Of a stretch of 64,000 bases of DNA, positions 23,122 through 32,571 are shown piece by piece (position 1 is the first letter of the stretch; every line of letters starts with the position of its first letter). This DNA comes from Candidatus Levybacteria bacterium RIFCSPHIGHO2_01_FULL_36_15b. Its GTDB lineage: Bacteria; Patescibacteria; Microgenomatia; Levybacterales; UBA12049. The notes beneath the pieces are model-generated. The model searched no databases and was not told the DNA's origin. It saw only the letters and a list, made by a program, of their open reading frames with translations. The stretch covers positions 124,001 through 188,000 of the forward strand of contig MFNK01000003.1 of the NCBI GenBank assembly GCA_001782045.1, in the 5' to 3' direction. The translations under genes were made by a program, and so were the position numbers.

Positions 23122-23664
23122 ATGGTAGATAAAAAAGAGGGGCTTCAACCAAAAGTTATTGACAAACAAGAAGTAGTAAATAGACTGAGACTTGCAAACG
23201 AGGATTTAAGGGAAACAATTTCGAGAATTGACTCTAGAGATCTAGAAAGAACGCAGGTAACAGATGAGGGATGGACAGTCAAGGATGTTCTTAGTCATTT
23301 GGCAGCGTGGAACACCCAATATCTTATTGAAATTAATGGAATTTTACGAAATGATGCTTCTTGGCAAAAATTTTATGAAGATAAAGCGGGAGAGGATGAA
23401 TTTAATAGACTTGCTGTAGAGGAAAGAAAAGCAAAGCCGTTCTCTCAAGTTTTTGACGAATGGAGCTCTTCGATAAATAGAGTTATTGAGAGAGTTGAAG
23501 CTTTGTCCCTCGCCGAGTGGATTTATCAAAGCGGAAGCGATGTATGGAGCGATGGTAGTCCTATAACTGTGTATTCTCTTTTTAACTATAGTTACAATAA
23601 TAAACCTCATGAGGCTGGTCATGCTCAAGCCATAAGAGAACGTCTTGGATTGGATAAAAATTGA
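23122..23664 (+). CDS. DinB/ClbS-like four-helix-bundle protein
   Basis: 180-residue protein with the DinB superfamily signature GWTVKDVLSHLAAWN (about residues 51-65, with the first metal-ligand His) and a late HEAGHAQAIRERLG (about 162-175) holding two more His. Looks like the ClbS/DfsB branch. Members are metal-dependent hydrolases or thiol-transfer enzymes; the substrate is unknown. Unrelated to DNA polymerase DinB. TATAAT ends 6 bases before the ATG. Confidence 0.8.
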   Translation: MVDKKEGLQPKVIDKQEVVNRLRLANEDLRETISRIDSRDLERTQVTDEGWTVKDVLSHLAAWNTQYLIEINGILRNDASWQKFYEDKAGEDEFNRLAVEERKAKPFSQVFDEWSSSINRVIERVEALSLAEWIYQSGSDVWSDGSPITVYSLFNYSYNNKPHEAGHAQAIRERLGLDKN

Positions 23665-23707
23665 CCTAGATTGTCACTTTACTCCATCATATACTATACC
23701 CTATAGT

Positions 23708-23736
23708 TTGACTTTAATGTTTGCTTTTGTTAAACT
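23708..23736 (+). promoter_or_regulatory. Leaderless promoter for the 23744 gene
   Basis: TTGACT (23708-23713), 17-base spacer, TAAACT (23731-23736), then 7 bases to the ATG. Confidence 0.72.
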
Positions 23737-23743
23737 TTCTCAC

Positions 23744-24772
23744 ATGAATATAGAAATTGATAAACTTTATGGACCAGAATTCCTTATGAGTAATGAGGAA
23801 AGACCCATTGGGGAACAAATTGGGAATCTCATTTCTGCTATAGGTAATCATGAAGCCAAGGCATTAACATTACTTGCTATGAAAGATGGCGCTATTTACA
23901 ACAAGCATGAATTGTCGGCGCGTATAAGAGAGCTACAAGGACGTAATCCCATCTGGCGTCAGAGCTATTCCCTTCCGTTTGATTATTGTGCGCATTCTCT
24001 TTCTCCGATAGGTTTAGTGACAAGAGAAATATTAAGTCCCAATTTATCTGCTTATGGATATCAGATATCTGAATATGGTAGACGAGTTGGAATTCCGTTT
24101 GCTGGTCTTCTACTTGATTTTTCTGATCAGAATAATATTTCGTTGGAAAGACTTTTTGCTTCAACTGCTTCAAGTTCTAAAAAGGAAAATAAAGAAGATA
24201 AAAGAAGAGCTCCATCTACTACATTATCGATTATGCGGAAGATTCATATTTTAGAAAAAAATTCAATTTCCCTTATAGAGTTATTGGATATGTTCAAGGA
24301 TGTTAAGTCCCATATAATAGTTAGGCATATAAAAAGACTGGCAGAAATAGGACTACTTAATTTAGAAGCGGGAAACTTAACCGCATCAGATGATCAAAGA
24401 ATTATATTTACTGATCTTTTGGAAAGAATAGATAGGTTTAAGATTGGAGACAGGGAGGTAATAGAGAAGGCGCAAGTTTTAGCCGATGGTATTGTTTATG
24501 ACTCTAAAAAGTTTTCTTCTTTAATGGGAAGAGCAAAAGAAAATTCTGGACATGCTTCTAGTTCATCTCTGGTCGAAACGAAAAAAATGATTTTCTCTAT
24601 CTTATTTGGAATGAGTGGAATGAGCAACATTCAAATAAGACAAGAACTGGAAAAACAATACGATAAAAAACTAAAACTTCATACAGTTGAAAAAATAACT
24701 AGCGCTATGGTAAAGGAAAATATGGCGAAAGTTATAAAGGAAGGAAGGCATTTGAAATATTTTTTGGACTAG
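23744..24772 (+). CDS. Predicted winged-helix DNA-binding protein, 342 aa
   Basis: No precise family. It has at least two stretches that look like winged helices: one near the N terminus (about residues 35-80, starting EAKALTLLAMKDGAIYNKHEL) and one in the middle (SISLIELLDMFKDVKSHIIVRHIKRLAEIGLL), and a third possible unit at the C terminus (MSNIQIRQELEKQYDKKLKL, then VEKITSAMVKENMAKV). A multi-HTH transcriptional regulator is the simplest reading. I choose ATG 23744 over an upstream TTG (23645) because a promoter lies between. Confidence 0.62.
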   Translation: MNIEIDKLYGPEFLMSNEERPIGEQIGNLISAIGNHEAKALTLLAMKDGAIYNKHELSARIRELQGRNPIWRQSYSLPFDYCAHSLSPIGLVTREILSPNLSAYGYQISEYGRRVGIPFAGLLLDFSDQNNISLERLFASTASSSKKENKEDKRRAPSTTLSIMRKIHILEKNSISLIELLDMFKDVKSHIIVRHIKRLAEIGLLNLEAGNLTASDDQRIIFTDLLERIDRFKIGDREVIEKAQVLADGIVYDSKKFSSLMGRAKENSGHASSSSLVETKKMIFSILFGMSGMSNIQIRQELEKQYDKKLKLHTVEKITSAMVKENMAKVIKEGRHLKYFLD

Positions 24773-24950
24773 TTTGCAATCCTCTCAAATCGAATCTGAC
24801 ATAGATTGTCGTATTTTGTTCTCTTGATTTTCGTATAAAGTTCTATTATTCTAACCTTATGCTGTCCTTCGATTTCGCTCAGGATTATAAACCCACTTTA
24901 TCATTTCAAGAAAATCCTCAGAATTTATATTTTTTGGTTACTTTTATAAT

Positions 24951-26213
24951 ATGGATCGTTTAATACTTCATATCGATTTTGATTCTTACTTTGCATCCTG
25001 TGAACAACAATTCAACCCTAGCCTGCGGGGAAAGCCTATTGGAGTTACAGCTACAAATGGAAGAACTTGCATAATCGCAGCATCAAGGGAGGCTAAAAAA
25101 CTGGGTATTAAATCCCCTAGCGTTACATGGGAAGCGCTAAATTTGGTCCCTGATATGATTTTTGTGCCGGCAAGCTTTACAAAGTATTGGGAAATAACTC
25201 AAAAGTTTTTAAATATTTGCAAAGACTATTCTCCATATGTAGAGCTTTTCTCGCTGGACGAAGTTTTTATGGACATCACAAATACACAATATTTATTTGG
25301 TGGTAAAGAGCAAATTATAAAAACAATTAAGGAAAGAATAAGGAATGAAATAGGAGAATACATAACCGTATCTGTTGGTATTTCCTACAACAAGCTTTTA
25401 GCAAAGCTTGGATCGGGCATAAACAAACCCAACGGAGTTTTTGAAATTACAAGACAAAATCTTGATGAAGTTTATCAAAACATAAAACTAACGGATATCT
25501 GTGGAATAGGAGAAAGGATTGCAATTAGGCTTAAAAAGTTGGGTGTTTATAATTTTCTAGACTTAAGAGAAATTCCTCAGTTAAAATTAAAAAAAGAATT
25601 TGGGAATGTTGAATCTTTATTTCTTCATGATTTAGCTTTTGGCATTGATGCATCTAGTGTTATCCCCTACTATTTCGAGGATAAAGTTAAATCCGTCGGA
25701 AGAAACTATTGCCTTCCACATAATGAGTATGACAAAAGAATTATTTTTCAAAATGTTTATGAACTTTGTGAAGAAGTAACTCTTAAGCTAAGAAAGCTTA
25801 GTAAAAAAGCAAAGACGGCTTTTATCTATCTTGGAGGCACTAAAAGCGTACACGGTAGGAAAACAGTTACGGATTATTTTGAAAGCGGAAAAGACTTATT
25901 TAATATTTGTAATCTTATTCTTAAGGATCATGATTTTATTCTAGAGCCAGATGACTACATAAGAAGAATAAGCGTAGGGGTATCAGGCTTAATAGATTTA
26001 TCAAATATTCCCCTTTCTTTATTTGAAGCGGAAGCCAAAGGACAAAATTTGTTAAAAACTATCGATAACCTTAACTACAAATTTGGGGATCATACTATAA
26101 GAAATGGTTTTTTGCTTTACGCGGATAAACTTACAACGGTCCCAAATGGTTATATGGCAGATAAATTTGAAAGAACAAAGCTTGCTAGAGCTACGCAATT
26201 TGATTTTAGTTAG
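24951..26213 (+). CDS. dinB: Y-family DNA polymerase (DNA polymerase IV-like)
   Basis: Translesion polymerase. The catalytic palm motifs are intact: HIDFDSYFASCEQQ (first Asp, about residue 9), YSPYVELFSLDEVFMD (SLDE, catalytic Asp-Glu, about 103) and VGISYNKLLAKLGSGINKPNG. A helix-hairpin-helix (DICGIGERIAIRLKKLGV) and a little-finger domain follow. Length (420) is close to UmuC/DinB members. LexA lies elsewhere in the window, but no LexA-like box is recognisable here. The 178 bases upstream hold no gene I can support. TATAAT abuts the ATG, so the real start of transcription is unclear. Confidence 0.93.
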   Translation: MDRLILHIDFDSYFASCEQQFNPSLRGKPIGVTATNGRTCIIAASREAKKLGIKSPSVTWEALNLVPDMIFVPASFTKYWEITQKFLNICKDYSPYVELFSLDEVFMDITNTQYLFGGKEQIIKTIKERIRNEIGEYITVSVGISYNKLLAKLGSGINKPNGVFEITRQNLDEVYQNIKLTDICGIGERIAIRLKKLGVYNFLDLREIPQLKLKKEFGNVESLFLHDLAFGIDASSVIPYYFEDKVKSVGRNYCLPHNEYDKRIIFQNVYELCEEVTLKLRKLSKKAKTAFIYLGGTKSVHGRKTVTDYFESGKDLFNICNLILKDHDFILEPDDYIRRISVGVSGLIDLSNIPLSLFEAEAKGQNLLKTIDNLNYKFGDHTIRNGFLLYADKLTTVPNGYMADKFERTKLARATQFDFS

Positions 26214-28572
26214 CTCTTTTAAAGGCAAAAAAATTCTTCTTTTGAAAAACTAAATTAAAATTATCATTTACAATTAGTTCATTAATTGTCTTTTTTTGTT
26301 CTTCAAGCGGCTGTGCAGCCCAGCCGTGGTCTACTAAAAATATTATATAATCTGCCTCTTTCATTCCTATTGGAAGAGTATAGATGTGTTCACGTTCAGA
26401 CAAATGCGAACCGGCATTGTTCGTAGCGGCCACAGAATATTTTTGAGGTATAGAGTTTAAAAAATTATCAATTTCTTTTCTATTTTCAAGCTGTTTTGTA
26501 AACATATCTATATTTGGCTTAGTTGACCCGGGCAAAGGCCCAGTTAAGTATTGAGCAAGAATTGTAAAAAATAATATATAAAGTGATAAATACTTTGCGT
26601 TAATCTTATTAATTTTTTTAATTAAAAATAAAGATGAATAAATTGCGGAAATAAAAATAAAAGGTGTAATTACCGAAGTATATTGATAATAGATTTGGTG
26701 CAATGCAGCGTTGCTACTTAATAGGGATATAAACAAATCAGGAAGCGCAAATATAAGAGTAAATGGAGCAACTATAGATAAAAAACCAAGTGGTAAAAAT
26801 AGTTGCATTAAGAACTCTAGTCTGTTTCCTTCCAGAATTCTTGCAAATAATTTAACGGGATTTAAAAGAACGTTTTTAATTACTTCTAAAGTTGAAGTTC
26901 CAAAATCCGAATAATATTCCAAAGCAAAATGCTGCTGCCCTCTAAATAAAGGAATAATTTTATCGATAAGAATATAGGCAATTGGAATACCAATTATTAG
27001 TAAAATAAAGCCATAAATTTTTTCTAAAATATTATTTTTTGTTTTTTTATAGAAACTTCTTATTAAAATAAATAAACCAAAAATTGAAACTAAAGTCCAG
27101 ACTTCCTCTTTTGTAAATGCAGAAAGTATTAAAAAAAATGTTAACAAAATATAATTTCTTTTTAGAAAATAGTAATAACTGGCAAGTAAAAAAGTTGTCG
27201 CAAGAGCAACAGGATGAAAGTCATACAAATTTACAAAACCAACTGCAGGGTTTAGTAGATAAGATGCAGAAAATATTAATGAAATTGCTTTATTTTTTAG
27301 CAAAACATTAGATATTGCATAAACATATAAGGCTCCAAGGCTTAAAATTATTGTATGAAATAGTAATAGCATTTTCGGATTTTCCCAAATTAAATAAAGT
27401 GGAGCTATTAATATAAGAATAAAATCGGAATGGAATGCAAGCCTATAAATTGTTTTAATTCCATCTGGATTGGTTAGCTGAAAAATTCTTCCATTAATCG
27501 TATTCCATACTGTTTGATCCATATTTCCAAGATCAAAACGTCCGGTATAAAAGTTATCGTACCTAAAAAAGCTTGCTGTAGTGTAATAAATTACGTACAA
27601 ACCTATTAAGAAAATTAAAGTTATTAAATACTTGTTCTTAAAAACAAATTTTTCAATATTATTTATTAAATCCCCTTTTATTTTGTTTAATAAAATTATT
27701 AACACTAAAGAAATAAGCTCTGAAATTATAAGTATAACTCTTGTGAATATCGCGCCGATTGCAGCCGCAGAGGTACCTATAAAGGTTGCCAGAGTATATG
27801 TCATTGTTCCTTCTCTCACTCCTATTCCCATGGGGGTAATAAAGCTTACATAACCAACAAAAAATGAAAAAGAAAATAGGCCAACGTAGCTTAAAAGATT
27901 TCTTGGATCCAGATAAAATATGGAAAAAATAGAAAAATAAGTTCCAAGACCGAAAATAAAAAAGGTTAATATTGCCCAAAGCAGTATTATTAAATTATTC
28001 CAAACAGAATAATTAGGTATAAATAAATAAAAGGTAGATTTTAAAATACCGTTTGGCACAAGCTTTGCAAGTGTTTTATGAAATATAAAAATAAAGGAAG
28101 CAGTAGCTACGAAAACAAAAACACCATACTTAAGATAGTAATTATTCTCAAAATAAAATAGAAAAATCAGTGAAAGTATTAAAGATGAAAGAGATAGCAC
28201 TATTGCCTCTTTTATAATGAATGAGACTATTTCTTTTTTTGGTAAATTATCTTTTTCAAAAACTGCAGTGCGAGCCATAAACGCCCAAATATTTCCCGGA
28301 ACATATCTTTTTAATTCCGAAGTTGAAAGATGAAGCGCGTTTTCTTTAAATGAAAATTGATTTCCCCTCTCTCCCAAGATAAGTTTCCATAAATATGATC
28401 TTAAGAAGAAGAAAAAAATAAAAAAAAGTAAGCTTATTAGTAAAAAAACTAAGTTAATTTCAGATATTGCATTAATTGCTTTGGTAGCGCTTGTATAAAT
28501 AATTCTAAATACAAAAAGCAACGCGAGGACGGAAAGTGGCCATCCAATTAAAAACTTCAATTTACTTAGCAT
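26206..28572 (-). CDS. Fusion of a lysylphosphatidylglycerol-synthase-type flippase domain with a DUF2079 membrane domain
   Basis: 788 residues, about 18-20 hydrophobic segments. Residues ~1-300 resemble the UPF0104/LPG synthase transmembrane domain (LKRYVPGNIWAFMART near 88-103 and TPMGIGVREGTM near 248). Residues ~330-788 resemble DUF2079 (RFDLGNMDQTVWNTINGR, AFHSDFILILIAPLY, FTKEEVW), a GT-C-like membrane family. This suggests a lipid- or sugar-handling envelope protein with both functions linked. The ATG lies one base after the discriminator of tRNA-Lys(CTT). The 3' end overlaps dinB by 8 bases tail to tail. Confidence 0.82.
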   Translation of the reverse strand: MLSKLKFLIGWPLSVLALLFVFRIIYTSATKAINAISEINLVFLLISLLFFIFFFFLRSYLWKLILGERGNQFSFKENALHLSTSELKRYVPGNIWAFMARTAVFEKDNLPKKEIVSFIIKEAIVLSLSSLILSLIFLFYFENNYYLKYGVFVFVATASFIFIFHKTLAKLVPNGILKSTFYLFIPNYSVWNNLIILLWAILTFFIFGLGTYFSIFSIFYLDPRNLLSYVGLFSFSFFVGYVSFITPMGIGVREGTMTYTLATFIGTSAAAIGAIFTRVILIISELISLVLIILLNKIKGDLINNIEKFVFKNKYLITLIFLIGLYVIYYTTASFFRYDNFYTGRFDLGNMDQTVWNTINGRIFQLTNPDGIKTIYRLAFHSDFILILIAPLYLIWENPKMLLLFHTIILSLGALYVYAISNVLLKNKAISLIFSASYLLNPAVGFVNLYDFHPVALATTFLLASYYYFLKRNYILLTFFLILSAFTKEEVWTLVSIFGLFILIRSFYKKTKNNILEKIYGFILLIIGIPIAYILIDKIIPLFRGQQHFALEYYSDFGTSTLEVIKNVLLNPVKLFARILEGNRLEFLMQLFLPLGFLSIVAPFTLIFALPDLFISLLSSNAALHQIYYQYTSVITPFIFISAIYSSLFLIKKINKINAKYLSLYILFFTILAQYLTGPLPGSTKPNIDMFTKQLENRKEIDNFLNSIPQKYSVAATNNAGSHLSEREHIYTLPIGMKEADYIIFLVDHGWAAQPLEEQKKTINELIVNDNFNLVFQKKNFFAFKRAN

Positions 28573-28573
28573 G

Positions 28574-28646
28574 TGAGCCGCCGGCGAGTCGAACGCCGAA
28601 CCGTCTCCTTAAGAGGGAGATGCTCTGCCAGTTGAGCTAGCGGCCC
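28574..28646 (-). tRNA. tRNA-Lys(CTT), abutting a coding sequence
   Basis: Acceptor GGGCCGC/GCGGCTC, anticodon stem TCTCC/GGAGA with loop CTCTTAA (anticodon CTT), T-loop TTCGACT, discriminator A, then a single C and ATG of the fusion membrane gene. Confidence 0.96.
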
Positions 28647-28649
28647 GTG

Positions 28650-28722
28650 CGCGCCTGAAGGGAGTCGAACCCCCAACCCCTTCGTCCGAAGCGAAGTGCT
28701 CTATCCATTGAGCTACAGGCGC
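28650..28722 (-). tRNA. tRNA-Arg(TCG)
   Basis: Acceptor GCGCCTG/CAGGCGC, anticodon stem CTTCG/CGAAG with loop CTTCGGA (anticodon TCG), T-loop TTCGACT, discriminator G. Three bases separate it from tRNA-Lys(CTT). Confidence 0.96.
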
Positions 28723-28779
28723 ATGTAGACAATTATACTAGAGTTTGAAATTTAGCTCAAGAAAGGTTTCGTGAGAGAT

Positions 28780-29421
28780 TTATAAAAACCTCTGGAGATT
28801 AAACGAAGTTCTGTGAATTTGAGTTAAGCCATGATTTCTTAAAGTCTCTATATGATAGACAGTTCCATACCCTTTGTTACTCGAAAACTTAAATTCTGGA
28901 AATTCAAAAGAGACTCTTTCCATTAAATTATCTCTATAAACTTTTGCAAGAATTGATGCTGATGCTATTGATAAACTCTTTTGGTCCCCTTTTACTATTC
29001 CCTGCTGTCTGCTTAGTCCTCCAGGTAAATATTTCCGATGAAACCCGTCTATTAAAATAAAGTAATTTGAACTTTTGATATTTTTTGATATTTTTTTCAA
29101 AACCTTTCTAAACACAGCCGAGTTTGCTTTACCTATTCCATATTTATTTATGTAAGCAATATCAATTTCTTCAACTGCCCAAAACAACGCATTATCTTTA
29201 ATAACTTCAGCACACTCTTCTCGAGCACTATAATTTAAAAGCTTAGAATCGTTAATTCTATTTAATAAGCTAGCATTAATTTTATTTGAAAAAATAACTC
29301 CAGCAGCAACAATAGGACCCGCAAAGGCGCCACGCCCTACTTCATCTATTCCAATTACATAATCTATGCCCTTAGACCAATGTATTTTTTCTTCCTTAAA
29401 GGAGGGTTTCTTGATTCTCAT
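28780..29421 (-). CDS. rnhB: Ribonuclease HII
   Basis: Removes ribonucleotides from RNA-DNA hybrids and genomic DNA. Active-site acidic residues are in IGIDEVGRGAFAGP (Asp-Glu) and LIDGF (Asp), with KGDQKSLSIASASILAKVYRD (Asp) typical of RNase HII. I place the start at ATG 29421 because the longer frame from 29481 runs further into the upstream gene; it still overlaps that gene's end by 26 bases. tRNA-Arg(TCG) follows on the same strand. Confidence 0.95.
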   Translation of the reverse strand: MRIKKPSFKEEKIHWSKGIDYVIGIDEVGRGAFAGPIVAAGVIFSNKINASLLNRINDSKLLNYSAREECAEVIKDNALFWAVEEIDIAYINKYGIGKANSAVFRKVLKKISKNIKSSNYFILIDGFHRKYLPGGLSRQQGIVKGDQKSLSIASASILAKVYRDNLMERVSFEFPEFKFSSNKGYGTVYHIETLRNHGLTQIHRTSFNLQRFL

Positions 29422-30478
29422 CTTCAGTAGTTGGTAGTAATGGAGTTTCGATTGTTTCGATTTCAGGTAAATTAGGAACAATATTTTTTAGATCAAGATA
29501 AAAATCGTATGTATTATTGTCTAGCTTATCTAAAAGTCCCCTTTCTCTTCTCCATCTCAATTTTGCGCTTCTTTCCTCAGCATCCAGGTATGTTTTAAGA
29601 GCCATAACTGATTCAAAATGAGTTCTCATTTTGTGTTTAAAATCGTCGCTTAACATATATTCCCTTAGCTTTGCCCACTCCTCGTCGCTATGAGAAATAG
29701 AGGATTTAGATTTGCTTATTGCAGTAATTAAGTAACGAACGTATCTACATATATTTATTGCCAATTCATAGTTTGTAATCCACACGCCGTCTTTCCGATC
29801 AAACGTTGCAATATCGTCCGGAAGAACCTGGGAAACCAGAATTGTTTCGCTTGCGGATAGTTTTGAAGCATCGTCTTTAAGCTTTGTAAGCCAGCCCTTG
29901 CTCCAAGCTTTTGTTCTCTTTGTTTCCCATAGGATTGAACCCACCGGCTTGCCGTTAAGGTTTACCTTTTGCCAAATATCTGCTCCCTCAACGCCTTTGG
30001 GTACGGGCAAAAATTCATCTTGCGGAAAAGTTTTTTTGAGTCTTTCTTCTAATTCAAGTTCCAATACTTCCCCTTGTAGTTGCTGCGAACTTTGCTTAGC
30101 TTTTCTTTGAGCATCATCTAATGCCTGTTGAGTATCTTTTAATTTTTTTTCAAGTTCCAGTTTTTCAAGTCGGGATTCCCTAGCAGCTTCTTCGATTGCT
30201 TTGGCTTTAATTTTTTCTTCTCTTTCTGCAGATTCTTTTTCCGTATTCTCTATTTTTTTCTCCAGTTCTAGAAGTTGTTTCTCTTTTGTTTTACTTTCCT
30301 CCTCAAATTCCTTTCTTAATTCTTTTTCTCTTTTGGCTTGTTGTTCTACTTGCGATTTTTCAAATTCTATTTTTGCTTTTTCTCTTTCGTCTTCTCGTAC
30401 TTTTGTGGATAATTGATGAATTATTGCTTCGCTAAGCTCTACTTTTTTACCGCAGTGGGGACAAACTATGTCTTTCAT
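29396..30478 (-). CDS. DUF2130 family protein with nuclease-like C-terminal half
   Basis: 360 residues. The N terminus has CPHCGKKV, a single CxxC that could be half a zinc ribbon, followed by a long Lys/Glu coiled coil (about residues 30-145). The C-terminal half has GADIWQKV and SILWETKRTKAWSKGW, the acidic/ExK pattern of a PD-(D/E)XK nuclease-like fold seen in DUF2130 proteins. Biological role unknown. It lies immediately upstream of and overlaps rnhB, suggesting a nucleic-acid function. Confidence 0.8.
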   Translation of the reverse strand: MKDIVCPHCGKKVELSEAIIHQLSTKVREDEREKAKIEFEKSQVEQQAKREKELRKEFEEESKTKEKQLLELEKKIENTEKESAEREEKIKAKAIEEAARESRLEKLELEKKLKDTQQALDDAQRKAKQSSQQLQGEVLELELEERLKKTFPQDEFLPVPKGVEGADIWQKVNLNGKPVGSILWETKRTKAWSKGWLTKLKDDASKLSASETILVSQVLPDDIATFDRKDGVWITNYELAINICRYVRYLITAISKSKSSISHSDEEWAKLREYMLSDDFKHKMRTHFESVMALKTYLDAEERSAKLRWRRERGLLDKLDNNTYDFYLDLKNIVPNLPEIETIETPLLPTTEDENQETLL

Positions 30479-30555
30479 TTCAATCTATAATACTTGTTAA
30501 GTATTTATTTTTCAACTTAATTGACGGTTTAATTATTTCTTGCTAGCATGAATTA

Positions 30556-30957
30556 GTGAAGCCTTTTGTTAGAAATAGTCTCTTTAACGCCTTCTCCATT
30601 TTCTTTTTATCCCAAGTGCTTCCTGGAGTTCATATTAGCGGAGGTATTGCAACTTATCTTTTTGGAGGATTTGCCTTAACAGTTTTGTTTATCTTGCTTA
30701 AACCTCTTTTAAATATTTTGTCAATGCCACTTAATTTGGTAACTCTTGGATTTTTTTCATTTCTTACAAACGTAATAATTTTTTATATTTTAACAGTGTT
30801 GGTTATAGGTATATCAATAACTTCTTTTACGTTTCCCGGGATATCATATGTTGGTTTTGTTATTCCACCCATTTATTTTAATACCTTATTTGCTTTTGTT
30901 TTAGTTTCTTTTCTTCAATCAATTTGTGTTTCCTTCCTTAATTGGCTTATAGATTAG
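30556..30957 (+). CDS. Phage-holin-superfamily-4-like small membrane protein
   Basis: 133 residues with four hydrophobic segments, LLKPLLNILSMPLNLVTLGF being the most family-typical stretch. It matches the widespread four-helix membrane family (YvlD-like) often labelled phage holin; it is chromosomal here and not linked to phage genes. The GTG start follows TTGACG, a 17-base spacer and TAGCAT ending 6 bases upstream. Confidence 0.82.
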   Translation: MKPFVRNSLFNAFSIFFLSQVLPGVHISGGIATYLFGGFALTVLFILLKPLLNILSMPLNLVTLGFFSFLTNVIIFYILTVLVIGISITSFTFPGISYVGFVIPPIYFNTLFAFVLVSFLQSICVSFLNWLID

Positions 30958-30986
30958 TTGAAATAAGCCAGGGTAAAATATATAAT
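30958..30986 (+). promoter_or_regulatory. Leaderless promoter for secG
   Basis: TTGAAA (30958-30963), 17-base spacer, TATAAT (30981-30986), then 6 bases to the ATG at 30993. The -35 box overlaps the end of the preceding gene. Confidence 0.78.
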
Positions 30987-30992
30987 AACTTC

Positions 30993-31205
30993 ATGCTTTT
31001 TTTAGAGATTTTGGAGGTAATAGTTGCCTCTTTGCTTATAGTTTTGATACTTCTTCAAATGCAAGGTAGTGGATTATCAGGAGCGTTTGGAGGTGTGGGC
31101 GAATTTTACAGAAGTAAAAGAAGTATGGAAAAATTTTTAATTGCGGCAACGGTTATTACAACAATTGCATTCGCAATTATTTCTCTGCTTCTTCTTATCC
31201 CCTAA
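30993..31205 (+). CDS. secG: Preprotein translocase subunit SecG
   Basis: 70-residue protein with two membrane segments separated by the family-typical cytoplasmic loop QMQGSGLSGAFGG, ending in a second helix. It is an accessory subunit of the SecYEG channel. The ATG at 30993 is chosen over an upstream in-frame ATG (30942), which would precede the promoter. Confidence 0.92.
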   Translation: MLFLEILEVIVASLLIVLILLQMQGSGLSGAFGGVGEFYRSKRSMEKFLIAATVITTIAFAIISLLLLIP

Positions 31206-31209
31206 ATTT

Positions 31210-32571
31210 ATGATTTTTCTTAAAAGAAGAAGATTAATTTTCTGGTTACTGCGGGCTTACATAAAAAGATGGCGTCGTACGATTGCTGCTTCTTTTATTT
31301 TAGGTATTTTGGGCTTTTTTATTCTAAGATACGGAATAAATTATTTTATTCCACTCCTGCCCTTTACTAATGAAGAAAAAATTGGCGTTGAAGGAGCATT
31401 TAGTGTAGATGAGCTTCCTACATTTATTACATCTAAAGTATCTATGGGACTTACAACGCTTGACTCAAATTATAACGTAAAACCTGGGGTAGCAAAAAAC
31501 TGGGAAATAAAAGATGACGGAAAAACTTATATTTTTTACCTAAAAGATAACATAGAATTTAGTGATAAAACGCTATTAACTTCAAAATTTATTAATTATA
31601 AGTTTATTGATGCTGCTACACAGACCCCAAATAAAAATGTTGTGGTTTTTAGATTAAAAAATAGGTATTCTCCCTTTTTGGTAACGGTATCCCGCCCTAT
31701 TTTTAAAAGCGGTTTTGTAGGAGTTGGAGATTACAAAGTGCAATCCATCGATTTAAATGGAAACTTTGTTGAATCAATAAGCCTGCGTTCTTTAAAACAG
31801 GAAAGAAACATTATTACCTACTACTTCTATCCAACGCAAGAATCACTTAAGAGTGCATTTGCCTTAGGTGAAATAACAAAAGCAGTCGGCTTAAGCGATA
31901 CTAATTTTCAAAATACGAATTTAATCTTATTTAAAAAAACAAAAGTTGAAAAAAATCTTAATGATAATTCTTTAGTTACGCTTTTTTTTAACGCAAGAGA
32001 CAAGAATCTATCAGATAAAAGACTGCGAGAAGCTCTTTCATATGCAACACCCGATAAATTTGAGCAGGGAGTCAGAAATTATGGGCCCTTTTCTCCAAAC
32101 CTTTGGATAAGCGATTCAGGTCTTGCCAGATATTCACAGGATTTTGATCATTCAAGGCTTTTATTAAATGATTCAGAGTCATTTAAAAGTAATAAAACAT
32201 TAAAATTTGAACTTAAAACTTTTCCAAAATATCTAGATATTGCTAAAAAACTACAAATTGAGTGGAAAAAAATTGGAATAAATATTGATATTAAAATCGT
32301 AGATATTCTTCCGTCAGACTTTCAAATGTTTCTTGGTGATTTTAGAGTACCAAAAGATCCCGACCAGTATATACTATGGCATTCGGAACAGCCTAATAAT
32401 ATTTCTGGCTATAAAAATTTACGCATTGATAAATTACTTGAAGACGGAAGGCAAATAGTAAATACAAGTGAAAGAAGAAAAATATATACAGATTTTCAAA
32501 AGTACCTGCTTGATGATCCTCCTGCAATTTTTCTTATTTTTCCCTATCAGTATACAATTAGTCGTATATAA
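31210..32571 (+). CDS. Membrane-anchored solute-binding protein, ABC transporter family 5 type
   Basis: N-terminal membrane segment (about residues 25-45) preceded by a basic stretch. The rest resembles peptide/oligopeptide-binding proteins (SBP family 5): AFSVDELPTFITSKVSMGLTTLD, KPGVAKNWEIKDDGKTYIFYL, DKRLREALSYA and a C-terminal WHSEQP region. No ABC permease or ATPase gene is adjacent. It is about 450 residues, compared with ~530 for OppA. It starts 4 bases after the secG stop and overlaps uvrC tail to tail by 14 bases. Confidence 0.82.
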   Translation: MIFLKRRRLIFWLLRAYIKRWRRTIAASFILGILGFFILRYGINYFIPLLPFTNEEKIGVEGAFSVDELPTFITSKVSMGLTTLDSNYNVKPGVAKNWEIKDDGKTYIFYLKDNIEFSDKTLLTSKFINYKFIDAATQTPNKNVVVFRLKNRYSPFLVTVSRPIFKSGFVGVGDYKVQSIDLNGNFVESISLRSLKQERNIITYYFYPTQESLKSAFALGEITKAVGLSDTNFQNTNLILFKKTKVEKNLNDNSLVTLFFNARDKNLSDKRLREALSYATPDKFEQGVRNYGPFSPNLWISDSGLARYSQDFDHSRLLLNDSESFKSNKTLKFELKTFPKYLDIAKKLQIEWKKIGINIDIKIVDILPSDFQMFLGDFRVPKDPDQYILWHSEQPNNISGYKNLRIDKLLEDGRQIVNTSERRKIYTDFQKYLLDDPPAIFLIFPYQYTISRI

